A stretch of DNA of 64,000 nucleotides. Source: Loripinus fragilis. Taxonomy: Eukaryota; Mollusca; Bivalvia; Lucinida; Lucinidae. Below the pieces are notes generated by a model that saw only the letters and a program-made list of their open reading frames with translations, did no database searches and had not been told where the DNA came from. The position numbers and the translations under genes are program-made. This document shows, piece by piece, positions 38,707-50,601 of this stretch (within the stretch, counting starts at the first letter, position 1; every line of letters starts with the position of its first letter). The stretch covers positions 67,439,753-67,503,752 of the forward strand of contig OZ026525.1 of NCBI GenBank assembly GCA_964019695.1. The letters run 5' to 3'.

Positions 38707-39960
38707 AGCACAATTTAAGAAAGTACCTAATTTTCATTATTTTTGTAAGGTCCGCGCCAATCCAATTTTCGTCAAAAAATCAACTTTCCAAAAAAGCCTA
38801 AAATTGTGGAGAAACAGTTCTTTTGATGAAAGGAATAAATAATTTAGCCAAAAAATATTTTCTTAGCACAATTTAAGATAGTATCTAATTTTCACTATTT
38901 TTGTAAGGTCCGCGCCTGTCGAATTTCCGTCAAAAATTCAATTTTCCAAAACTTGCTAAAAATGTGGAGAAACACTTCTTTTGATGAAAGGAATAAATAA
39001 TTTAGAGAAAAAATATTTTCTTTGCACAATTTAAGATAGTACCAAATTTTCACTATTTTTGTAAGGTCCACGCCTGTCGAATTTCCGTTAAAAATCCAAT
39101 TTTTCAAAAATTGCCTAAAATTGTGGAGAAACACTTCTTTTGATGAAAGGAATAAATAATGTAGCCAAAAAATATTTTCTTAGCCCAAATTAAGATAGTA
39201 CCTAATTTTCACTATTTTTGTAAGGTCCGGGCCTGTCAAATTTCCGTCAAAAATTCAATTTTCCAAAAATTGCCTAAAATTGTGGAGAAACACTTCTTTA
39301 TATGAAAGGAATAAATAATTTAGCCAAAAAATGTTTTCTTAGCACAATCTAAGATAGTACCTAATTTTCAATATTTTTGTAAGGGTCGTGCCTGTCGAAT
39401 TTCCGTCAAAAATTCAATTTTCAAAAAATTGCCTAAAATTGTGGAGAAACACTTCTTTTGATGAAAAGAATAAATAATTTAGCCAAAAAATATTTTCTTA
39501 GCACAATTTAAGATAGTACCTAATTTTCAATATTTTTGTAAGGTCCGCGTCTGTCAAATTTCCGTCAAAAATTCAATTTTCCAGAAATTGCCTAAAATTG
39601 TGGAAAAACACTTCTTTTGATGAAAGGATTAAATAATTTAGCCAAAAAATATTTTCTTAGCACAAATTAAGATAGAACCTAATTTTCACTATTTTTGTAA
39701 GGTCCGCGTTTGTCGAATTTCCGTCAAAAATTCAATTTTCCAAAAATTGCCTAAAATTGTGGAGAAACACTTCTTTTGATGAAAGGAATAAATAATTTAG
39801 CCAAAAAATTTTTTTTCTTAGCACAATTTATGAAAGTACCTAATTTTCACTATTTTTGTAAGGTCCGCGACAATCCAATTTTCGTCAAAAAATCAATTTT
39901 CCAAAAAAGCCTAAAATTGTGGAGAAACACTTCTTTTGATGAAAGGAATAAATAATTTAG

Positions 39961-41722
39961 CCAAAAAATATTTTCTTAGCACAATTTAAGATAGTACCTA
40001 ATTTTCACTATTTTTGTTAGGTCCGTGCCTGTCGAATTTCCGTCAAAAATTCAATTTTCCAAAAATTGCCTAAAATTGTGGAGAAACACTTCTTTTGATG
40101 AAAGGAATAAATAATTTAGAGAAAAAATATTTTCTTTGCACAATTTAAGATAGAACAAATTTTCACTATTTTTGTAAGGTCCACGCCTGTCGAATTTCCG
40201 TTAAAAATCCAATTTTCCAAAAATTGCCTAAAATTGTGGAGAAACACTTCTTTTGATGAAAGGAATAAATAATTTAGCCAAATAATATTTTCTTAGCACA
40301 ATTTCAGATAGTACAAAAATTTCAATATTTTTGTAAGGTCCGCGCCTGTCGAATTTACGTCAAAAATTCAATTTTCTGAAAATTGCCCAAAATTGTGGAG
40401 AAACACTTCTTTTGATGAAAGGAATAAATAATTTAGCCAAATAATATTTTCTTAGCACATTTTCAGATAGTACAAAAATTTCGATATTTTTGTAAGGTCC
40501 GCGCCTGTCGAATTTACGTCAAAAATTCAATTTTCTGAAAATTGCCCAAAATTGTGGAGAAACACTTCTTTTGAAGATAGGAATAAATAATTTAGCAAAA
40601 AATATTTTCTTAGCATAATTTAAGATAGTACCTAATTTTCACTATTTTTGTAAGGTACGCGCCTGGCGAATTTCCGTCAAAAATTCAATTTCCAAAAATT
40701 GCCTAAAATTGTGGAGTAACACTTCTTTTGATGAAAGGAATAAATAATTTAGCCAAAAAATATTTTCTTAGCACAAATTAAGATAGTACCTTATTTTCAC
40801 TATTTTTGTAAGGTCTGCGCCTGTCGAATTTCCGTCAAAAATTCAATTTTCCAAAAATTGCCTAAAATTGTGGAGAAACACTTCTTTTGATGAAAGGAAT
40901 AAATGATTAAGCCAAAAAATGTTTTCTTAGCACAATCTAAGATAGTACCTAATTTTTAATATTTTTGTAAGGGTCGTGCCTGTCGAATTTCCATCAAAAA
41001 TTCAATTTTCTAAAAATTGCCTAAAATTGTAGAGAAACACTTCTTTTGATGAAAGGAATAAATAATTTAGAGAAAAAATATTTTCTTAGCACAATTTAAG
41101 ATAGTACCTAATTTTCACTATTTTTGTAAGGTCCACGCCTGTCGAATTTCCGTCAAAAATTCAATTTTCCAAAAATTGCCTTAAAATTTTGGAGAAACAC
41201 TTCTTTTGATGAAAGGAATTAATAATTTAGCCAAAAAATATTTTTTTAGCACAATTTAAGATAGTACCTAATTTTCACTATTTTTGTAAGGTCCGCGCCT
41301 GTCGAATTTCCGTCAAAAATTCAATTTTCCGAAAATTGCCTAAAATACTGGAGAAACACTTCTTTTGATGAAAGGAATAAATAATTTAGCAAAAAATATT
41401 TTCTTAGAACAATTTAAGATAGTACCTAATTTCCACTATTTTTGTAAGGGTCGCGCCTGTCGAATTTCCATCAAAAATTTAATTTTCCGAAATTTGCCTA
41501 AAATTGTGGAGAAACACTTCTTTTGATGAAAGGAATAAATAATTTAGAGAAATAATATTTTCTTAGCACAATTTAAGATAGTCCCTAATTTTCACTATTT
41601 TTGTAAGGTCCGCCCCAATCCAATTTCCGTCAAAAATTCAATTTTCAAAAATTGCCTAAAATTGTGGAGAAACACTTCTTTTGATGAAAGGAATAAATAA
41701 TTTAGCCAAAAAATATTTTCTT
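39961..41722. repeat. Transition from left family to right HOR family
   Basis: From about 40135 the markers of the right-hand family appear in order: AGAACAAATTTTC, two TTTACGTC/CTGAAAATTGCCC monomers (the second with TTTCGATATT), AGCATAATTT, CCTTATTTTCAC with AAATGATTAAGCC, and CTAATTTTTAATATT. This is the series found again at about 48537, 52504, 56940 and 62970. At 41248-41405 a hybrid monomer leads into the AGAACAATTT and GATAGTCCC monomers and then the first regular 16-monomer unit. Upstream of about 39.9 kb the left-type GCGACAATCC monomer is still present, so the change of family is placed near 40 kb. Confidence 0.7.
41248..41405. repeat. Hybrid monomer at the family boundary
   Basis: The front matches the TTTTTTTAGCAC/CCGAAAATTGCC monomer seen at about 49650 and 53610. 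From TAAAATACTGG onward it matches the monomer that elsewhere has GGTTCGGGCC and CCGTCTAAAATT. It is followed, as that monomer normally is, by the AGAACAATTT monomer. The exchange point is in or near GCCTAAAAT, common to both. Confidence 0.75.
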
Positions 41723-44258
41723 AGCACAATTTAAGATAGTACCTAATTTTCACTATTTTGTTAGGTCCATGCCTGTCGAATTTCCGTCAAAAATTCAATT
41801 TTCCAAAACTTGCCTAAAATTGTGGAGAAACACTTCTTTTGATGAAAGGAATAAATAATTTAGCCAAAAAATATTTTCTTAGCACAATTTAAGATAGTAC
41901 CTAATTTTCACTATTTTTGTTAGGTCCGTGCCTGTCGAATTTCCGTCAAAAATTCAATTTTCCAAAACTTGCCTAAAATTGTGGAGAAACACTTCTTTTG
42001 ATGAAAGGAATAAATAATTTAGCCAAAAAATATTTTCTTAGCACAATTTAAGATAGTACCTAATTTTCACTATTTTGTTAGGTCCGTGCCTGTCGAATTT
42101 CCGTCAAAAATTCAATTTTCCAAAACTTGCCTAAAATTGTGGAGAAACACTTCTTTTGATGAAAGGAATAAATAATTTAGCCAAAAAATATTTTCTTAGC
42201 ACAATTTAAGATAGTACCTAATTTTCACTATTTTTGTTAGGTCCGTGCCTGTCGAATTTCCGTCAAAAATTCAATTTTCCAAAACTTGCCTAAAATTGTG
42301 GAGAAACACTTCTTTTGATGAAAGGAATAAATAATTTAGAGAAAAAATATTTTCTTTGCACAATTTAAGATAGTACCAAATTTTCACTATTTTTGTAAGG
42401 TCCACACCTGTCGAATTTCCGTTAAAAATCCAATTTTCCAAAAATTGCCTAAAATTGTGGAGAAACACTTCTTTTGATGAAAGGAATAAATAATTTAGCC
42501 AAATAATATTTTCTTAGCACAATTTCAGATAGTACAAAAATTTCAATATTTTTGTAAGGTCCGCGCCTGTCGAATTTACGTCAAAAATTCAATTTTCTGA
42601 AAATTGCCCAAAATTGTGGAGAAACACTTCTTTTGATGAAAGGAATAAATAATTTAGCCAAATAATATTTTCTTAGCACAATTTCAGATAGTACAAAATT
42701 TCAATATTTTTGTAAGGTCCGCGTCTGTCGAATTTACGTCAAAAATTCAATTTTCTGAAAATTGCCCAAAATTGTGGAGAAACACTTCTTTTGAAGAAAG
42801 GAATAAATAATTTAGCAAAAAATATTTTCTTAGCATAATTTAAGATAGTACCTAATTTTCACTATTTTTGTAAGGTACGCACCTGGCGAATTTCCCTAAA
42901 AAAATTCAATTTCCAAAAATTGCCTAAAATTGTGGAGTAACACTTCTTTGATGAAAGGAATAAATAATTTAGCCAAAAAATATTTTCTTAGCACAAATTA
43001 AGATAGTACCTAATTTTCACTATTTTTGTAAGGTTTGCGCCTGTCGAATTTCCGTCAAAAATTCAATTTTCCAAAAATCGCCTAAAATTGTGGAGAAACA
43101 CTTCTTTTAATGAAAGGAATAAATGATTAAGCCAAAAAATGTTTTCTTAGCACAATCTAAGATAGTACCTAATTTTCAATATTTTTGTAAGGGTCGTGCC
43201 TGTCGAATTTCCATCAAAAATTCAATTTTCTAAAAATTGCCTAAAATTGTAGAGAAACACTTCTTTTGATGAAAGGAATAAATAATTTAGAGAAAAAATA
43301 TTTTCTTAGCACAATTTAAGATAGTACCTAATTTTCACTATTTTTGTAAGGTCCACGCCTGTCGAATTTCCGTCAAAAATTCAATTTTCCAAAAATTGCC
43401 TAAAATTGTGGAGAAACACTTCTTTTGATGAAAGGAATAAATAATTTAGCCAAAAAATATTTTCTTAGCACAATTTAAGATAGTACCTAATTTTCACTAT
43501 TTTTGTTAGGTCTGGCCTGTCGAATTTCCGTCAAAAATTCAATTTTCCAAAACTTGCCTAAAATTGTGGAGAAACACTTCTTTTGATGAAAGGAATAAAT
43601 AATTTAGCCAAAAAATATTTTCTTAGCCCAAATTAAGATAGTACCTAGTTTTCACTATTTTTGTAAGGTCCGCGCCTGTCAAATTTCGGTCAAAAATTCA
43701 ATTATCCAAAAATTGCCTAAAATTGTGGAGAAACACTTCTTTTGATGAAAGGAATAAATAATTTAGAGAAATAATATTTTCTTAGCACAATTTAAGATAG
43801 TACCTAAATTTCACTATTTTTGTTAGGTTCGGGCCTGTCGAATTTCCGTCTAAAATTCAATTTTCCAAAAATTGCCTAAAATACTGGAGAAACACTTCTT
43901 TTGATGAAAGGAATAAATAATTTAGCAAAAAATATTTTCTTAGAACAATTTAAGATAGTACCTAATTTCCACTATTTTTGTAAGGGTCGCGCCTGTCGAA
44001 TTTCCATCAAAAATTTAATTTTCCGAAATTTGCCTAAAATTGTGGAGAAACACTTCTTTTGATGAAAGGAATAAATAATTTAGAGGAATAATATTTTCTT
44101 AGCACAATTTAAGATAGTCCCTAATTTTCACTATTTTTGTAAGGTCCGCCCCAATCCAATTTCCGTCAAAAATTCAATTTTCAAAAATTGCCTAAAATTG
44201 TGGAGAAACACTTCTTTTGATGAAAGGAATAAATAATTTAGCCAAAAAATATTTTCTT
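41723..44258. repeat. 16-monomer HOR unit (2,536 bp), copy 1
   Basis: I name the monomers a to p in order. a is TTTTGTTAGGTCCATGCC. b, c and d are GTTAGGTCCGTGCC with AAAACTTGCC. e is TTTGCAC with GTCCACACC and CCGTTAAAAATCC. f and g carry TTTACGTC and CTGAAAATTGCCC. h is AGCATAATTT with GGCGAATTTCC. i is GGTTTGCGCC with AAATGATTAAGCC. j is GGGTCGTGCC. k is GTCCACGCC. l is GGTCTGGCC. m is AGCCCAAATT with CTAGTTTTC. n is GGTTCGGGCC with ATACTGG. o is AGAACAATTT. p is GATAGTCCC with GTCCGCCCCAATCC. The next a starts at 44259, exactly 2,536 bp on. Confidence 0.9.
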
Positions 44259-46794
44259 AGCACAATTTAAGATAGTACCTAATTTTCACTATTTTGTTAG
44301 GTCCATGCCTGTCGAATTTCCGTCAAAAATTCAATTTTCCAAAACTTGCCTAAAATTGTGGAGAAACACTTCTTTTGATGAAAGGAATAAATAATTTAGC
44401 CAAAAAATATTTTCTTAGCACAATTTAAGATAGTACCTAATTTTCACTATTTTTGTTAGGTCCGTGCCTGTCGAATTTCCGTCAAAAATTCAATTTTCCA
44501 AAACTTGCCTAAAATTGTGGAGAAACACTTCTTTTGATGAAAGGAATAAATAATTTAGCCAAAAAATATTTTCTTAGCACAATTTAAGATAGTACCTAAT
44601 TTTCACTATTTTGTTAGGTCCGTGCCTGTCGAATTTCCGTCAAAAATTCAATTTTCCAAAACTTGCCTAAAATTGTGGAGAAACACTTCTTTTGATGAAA
44701 GGAATAAATAATTTAGCCAAAAAATATTTTCTTAGCACAATTTAAGATAGTACCTAATTTTCACTATTTTTGTTAGGTCCGTGCCTGTCGAATTTCCGTC
44801 AAAAATTCAATTTTCCAAAACTTGCCTAAAATTGTGGAGAAACACTTCTTTTGATGAAAGGAATAAATAATTTAGAGAAAAAATATTTTCTTTGCACAAT
44901 TTAAGATAGTACCAAATTTTCACTATTTTTGTAAGGTCCACACCTGTCGAATTTCCGTTAAAAATCCAATTTTCCAAAAATTGCCTAAAATTGTGGAGAA
45001 ACACTTCTTTTGATGAAAGGAATAAATAATTTAGCCAAATAATATTTTCTTAGCACAATTTCAGATAGTACAAAAATTTCAATATTTTTGTAAGGTCCGC
45101 GCCTGTCGAATTTACGTCAAAAATTCAATTTTCTGAAAATTGCCCAAAATTGTGGAGAAACACTTCTTTTGATGAAAGGAATAAATAATTTAGCCAAATA
45201 ATATTTTCTTAGCACAATTTCAGATAGTACAAAATTTCAATATTTTTGTAAGGTCCGCGTCTGTCGAATTTACGTCAAAAATTCAATTTTCTGAAAATTG
45301 CCCAAAATTGTGGAGAAACACTTCTTTTGAAGAAAGGAATAAATAATTTAGCAAAAAATATTTTCTTAGCATAATTTAAGATAGTACCTAATTTTCACTA
45401 TTTTTGTAAGGTACGCACCTGGCGAATTTCCCTAAAAAAATTCAATTTCCAAAAATTGCCTAAAATTGTGGAGTAACACTTCTTTGATGAAAGGAATAAA
45501 TAATTTAGCCAAAAAATATTTTCTTAGCACAAATTAAGATAGTACCTAATTTTCACTATTTTTGTAAGGTTTGCGCCTGTCGAATTTCCGTCAAAAATTC
45601 AATTTTCCAAAAATCGCCTAAAATTGTGGAGAAACACTTCTTTTAATGAAAGGAATAAATGATTAAGCCAAAAAATGTTTTCTTAGCACAATCTAAGATA
45701 GTACCTAATTTTCAATATTTTTGTAAGGGTCGTGCCTGTCGAATTTCCATCAAAAATTCAATTTTCTAAAAATTGCCTAAAATTGTAGAGAAACACTTCT
45801 TTTGATGAAAGGAATAAATAATTTAGAGAAAAAATATTTTCTTAGCACAATTTAAGATAGTACCTAATTTTCACTATTTTTGTAAGGTCCACGCCTGTCG
45901 AATTTCCGTCAAAAATTCAATTTTCCAAAAATTGCCTAAAATTGTGGAGAAACACTTCTTTTGATGAAAGGAATAAATAATTTAGCCAAAAAATATTTTC
46001 TTAGCACAATTTAAGATAGTACCTAATTTTCACTATTTTTGTTAGGTCTGGCCTGTCGAATTTCCGTCAAAAATTCAATTTTCCAAAACTTGCCTAAAAT
46101 TGTGGAGAAACACTTCTTTTGATGAAAGGAATAAATAATTTAGCCAAAAAATATTTTCTTAGCCCAAATTAAGATAGTACCTAGTTTTCACTATTTTTGT
46201 AAGGTCCGCGCCTGTCAAATTTCGGTCAAAAATTCAATTATCCAAAAATTGCCTAAAATTGTGGAGAAACACTTCTTTTGATGAAAGGAATAAATAATTT
46301 AGAGAAATAATATTTTCTTAGCACAATTTAAGATAGTACCTAAATTTCACTATTTTTGTTAGGTTCGGGCCTGTCGAATTTCCGTCTAAAATTCAATTTT
46401 CCAAAAATTGCCTAAAATACTGGAGAAACACTTCTTTTGATGAAAGGAATAAATAATTTAGCAAAAAATATTTTCTTAGAACAATTTAAGATAGTACCTA
46501 ATTTCCACTATTTTTGTAAGGGTCGCGCCTGTCGAATTTCCATCAAAAATTTAATTTTCCGAAATTTGCCTAAAATTGTGGAGAAACACTTCTTTTGATG
46601 AAAGGAATAAATAATTTAGAGAAATAATATTTTCTTAGCACAATTTAAGATAGTCCCTAATTTTCACTATTTTTGTAAGGTCCGCCCCAATCCAATTTCC
46701 GTCAAAAATTCAATTTTCAAAAATTGCCTAAAATTGTGGAGAAACACTTCTTTTGATGAAAGGAATAAATAATTTAGCCAAAAAATATTTTCTT
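44259..46794. repeat. 16-monomer HOR unit (2,536 bp), copy 2
   Basis: It has the same a to p order and length as copy 1. The one difference I found is TTTAGAGGAATAAT near 44085, at the end of copy 1, against TTTAGAGAAATAAT in copy 2. Both share the private TTCCCTAAAAAAATTC (monomer h) and CTTTTAATG (monomer i), which are absent from the later units. The two copies are therefore sisters of very recent origin, or a possible assembly duplication. Confidence 0.9.
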
Positions 46795-49700
46795 AGCACA
46801 ATTTAAGATAGTACCTAATTTTCACTATTTTGTTAGGTCCATGCCTGTCGAATTTCCGTCAAAAATTCAATTTTCCAAAACTTGCCTAAAATTGTGGAGA
46901 AACACTTCTTTTGATGAAAGGAATAAATAATTTAGCCAAAAAATATTTTCTTAGCACAATTTAAGATAGTACCTAATTTTCACTATTTTTGTTAGGTCCG
47001 TGCCTGTCGAATTTCCGTCAAAAATTCAATTTTCCAAAACTTGCCTAAAATTGTGGAGAAACACTTCTTTTGATGAAAGGAATAAATAATTTAGCCAAAA
47101 AATATTTTCTTAGCACAATTTAAGATAGTACCTAATTTTCACTATTTTTGTTAGGTCCGTGCCTGTCGAATTTCCGTCAAAAATTCAATTTTCCAAAACT
47201 TGCCTAAAATTGTGGAGAAACACTTCTTTTGATGAAAGGAATAAATAATTTAGAGAAAAAATATTTTCTTTGCACAATTTAAGATAGTACCAAATTTTCA
47301 CTATTTTTGTAAGGTCCACACCTGTCGAATTTCCGTTAAAAATCCAATTTTCCAAAAATTGCCTAAAATTGTGGAGAAACACTTCTTTTGATGAAAGGAA
47401 TAAATAATTTAGCCAAATAATATTTTCTTAGCACAATTTCAGATAGTACAAAAATTTCAATATTTTTGTAAGGTCCGCGCCTGTCAAATTTACGTCAAAA
47501 ATTCAATTTTCTGAAAATTGCCCAAAATTGTGGAGAAACACTTCTTTTGATGAAAGGAATAAATAATTTAGCCAAATAATATTTTCTTAGCACAATTTCA
47601 GATAGTACAAAATTTCAATATTTTTGTAAGGTCCGCGTCTGTCGAATTTACGTCAAAAATTCAATTTTCTGAAAATTGCCCAAAATTGTGGAGAAACACT
47701 TCTTTTGAAGAAAGGAATAAATAATTTAGCAAAAAATATTTTCTTAGCATAATTTAAGATAGTACCTAATTTTCACTATTTTTGTAAGGTACGCACCTGG
47801 CGAATTTCCGTAAAAAAATTCAATTTCCAAAAATTGCCTAAAATTGTGGAGTAACACTTCTTTGATGAAAGGAATAAATAATTTAGCCAAAAAATATTTT
47901 CTTAGCACAAATTAAGATAGTACCTAATTTTCACTATTTTTGTAAGGTTTGCGCCTGTCGAATTTCCGTCAAAAATTCAATTTTCCAAAAATCGCCTAAA
48001 ATTGTGGAGAAACACTTCTTTTGATGAAAGGAATAAATGATTAAGCCAAAAAATGTTTTCTTAGCACAATCTAAGATAGTACCTAATTTTCAATATTTTT
48101 GTAAGGGTCGTGCCTGTCGAATTTCCATCAAAAATTCAATTTTCTAAAAATTGCCTAAAATTGTAGAGAAACACTTCTTTTGATGAAAGGAATAAATAAT
48201 TTAGAGAAAAAATATTTTCTTAGCACAATTTAAGATAGTACCTAATTTTCACTATTTTTGTAAGGTCCACGCCTGTCGAATTTCCGTCAAAAATTCAATT
48301 TTCCAAAAATTGCCTAAAATTGTGGAGAAACACTTCTTTTGATGAAAGGAATAAATAATTTAGCCAAAAAATATTTTCTTAGCACAATTTAAGATAGTAC
48401 CTAATTTTCACTATTTTTGTTAGGTCTGGCCTGTCGAATTTCCGTCAAAAATTCAATTTTCCAAAACTTGCCTAAAATTGTGGAGAAACACTTCTTTTGA
48501 TGAAAGGAATAAATAATTTAGAGAAAAAATATTTTCTTTGCACAATTTAAGATAGAACAAATTTTCACTATTTTTGTAAGGTCCACGCCTGTCGAATTTC
48601 CGTTAAAAATCCAATTTTCCAAAAATTGCCTAAAATTGTGGAGAAACACTTCTTTTGATGAAAGGAATAAATAATTTAGCCAAATAATATTTTCTTAGCA
48701 CAATTTCAGATAGTACAAAAATTTCAATATTTTTGTAAGGTCCGCGCCTGTCGAATTTACGTCAAAAATTCAATTTTCTGAAAATTGCCCAAAATTGTGG
48801 AGAAACACTTCTTTTGATGAAAGGAATAAATAATTTAGCCAAATAATATTTTCTTAGCACATTTTCAGATAGTACAAAAATTTTGATATTTTTGTAAGGT
48901 CCGCGCCTGTCGAATTTACGTCAAAAATTCAATTTTCTGAAAATTGCCCAAAATTGTGGAGAAACACTTCTTTTGAAGAAAGGAATAAATAATTTAGCAA
49001 AAAATATTTTCTTAGCATAATTTAAGATAGTACCTAATTTTCACTATTTTTGTAAGGTACGCGCCTGGCGAATTTCCGTCAAAAATTCAATTTCCAAAAA
49101 TTGCCTAAAATTGTGGAGTAACACTTCTTTTGATGAAAGGAATAAATAATTTAGCCAAAAAATATTTTCTTAGCACAAATTAAGATAGTACCTTATTTTC
49201 ACTATTTTTGTAAGGTCTGCGCCTGTCGAATTTCCGTCAAAAATTCAATTTTCCAAAAATTGCCTAAAATTGTGGAGAAACACTTCTTTTGATGAAAGGA
49301 ATAAATGATTAAGCCAAAAAATGTTTTCTTAGCACAATCTAAGATAGTACCTAATTTTTAATATTTTTGTAAGGGTCGTGCCTGTCGAATTTCCATCAAA
49401 AATTCAATTTTCTAAAAATTGCCTAAAATTGTAGAGAAACACTTCTTTTGATGAAAGGAATAAATAATTTAGAGAAAAAATATTTTCTTAGCACAATTTA
49501 AGATAGTACCTAATTTTCACTATTTTTGTAAGGTCCACGCCTGTCGAATTTCCGTCAAAAATTCAATTTTCCAAAAATTGCCTTAAAATTGTGGAGAAAC
49601 ACTTCTTTTGATGAAAGGAATAAATAATTTAGCCAAAAAATATTTTTTTAGCACAATTTAAGATAGTACCTAATTTTCACTATTTTTGTAAGGTCCGCGC

Positions 49701-50601
49701 CTGTCGAATTTCCGTCAAAAATTCAATTTTCCGAAAATTGCCTAAAATTGTGGAGTAACACTTCTTTTGATGAAAGGAATAAATAATTTAGCCAAAAAAT
49801 ATTTTCTTAGCACAAATTAAGATAGTACCTAATTTTCACTATTTTTGTAAGGTCTGCGCCTGTCGAATTTCCGTCAAAAATTCAATTTTCCAAAAATTGC
49901 CTAAAATTGTGGAGAAACACTTCTTTTGATGAAAGGAATAAATAATTTAGCCAAAAAATATTTTCTTAGCCCAAATTAAGATAGTACCTAGTTTTCACTA
50001 TTTTTGTAAGGTCCGCGCCTGTCAAATTTCCGTCAAAAATTCAATTATCCAAAAATTGCCTAAAATTGTGGAGAAACACTTCTTTTGATGAAAGGAATAA
50101 ATAATTTAGAGAAATAATATTTTCTTAGCACAATTTAAGATAGTACCTAAATTTCACTATTTTTGTTAGGTTCGGGCCTGTCGAATTTCCGTCTAAAATT
50201 CAATTTTCCAAAAATTGCCTAAAATACTGGAGAAACACTTCTTTTGATGAAAGGAATAAATAATTTAGCAAAAAATATTTTCTTAGAACAATTTAAGATA
50301 GTACCTAATTTCCACTATTTTTGTAAGGGTCGCGCCTGTCGAATTTCCATCAAAAATTTAATTTTCCGAAATTTGCCTAAAATTGTGGAGAAACACTTCT
50401 TTTGATGAAAGGAATAAATAATTTAGAGAAATAATATTTTCTTAGCACAATTTAAGATAGTCCCTAATTTTCACTATTTTTGTAAGGTCCGCCCCAATCC
50501 AATTTCCGTCAAAAATTCAATTTTCAAAAATTGCCTAAAATTGTGGAGAAACACTTCTTTTGATGAAAGGAATAAATAATTTAGCCAAAAAATATTTTCT
50601 T
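46795..50601. repeat. 24-monomer HOR unit (3,807 bp), copy 1
   Basis: The order is a, b, d to l (one of the three TCCGTGCC monomers is missing), then a second series e' f' g' h' i' j' k' X Y, then m n o p. The primed monomers are sister versions: e' has AGAACAAATTTTC and GTCCACGCC; g' has TTTTGATATT; h' has GGTACGCGCC; i' has CCTTATTTTC; j' has CTAATTTTTAATATT; k' has GCCTTAAAATTG. X has CCGAAAATTGCC and GTGGAGTAAC, and Y has GGTCTGCGCC. Compared with the 16-mer, eight extra monomers are present. Confidence 0.85.

Larger units (their letters stand above)
29655..39960. repeat. Rearranged middle block of the array
   Basis: Monomers of the left family appear here in new orders. A diagnostic monomer with CAACTTTCC and CATTATTTTTG starts at 30661, 32251, 33891 and 38707, giving units of 1,590, 1,640 and 4,816 bp. 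Each is followed by a GATAGTATCTAATT monomer. The 1,640-bp unit includes the 50-bp partial monomer, while the first contains a different set (TTAGGTCCGTGCC, GTAGCAAATT, AGCCCAAATT). The 4,816-bp unit (33891-38706) contains both sets plus most of the 11241-13990 series. Copies here differ from each other by more point changes than the 2,750-bp or 2,536-bp duplicates do. Confidence 0.7.

Noticed and set aside
38895..39134. Minus-strand 79-codon open frame
   Set aside because: It is the same monomer-derived frame, lengthened by small local differences such as the AAAACTTGCTAAAAATG variant near 38948 (one base missing from GCC). It has no independent coding signal and its ends lie in ordinary satellite sequence.
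50160..50185. Pol III B-box or TTCG...CGAA inverted repeat in the GGTTCGGGCC monomer
   Set aside because: GGTTCGGGCC resembles the start of a B box, but the remaining positions do not match and there is no A box at a suitable distance. The TTCG/CGAA dyad has arms of only 4 bp.
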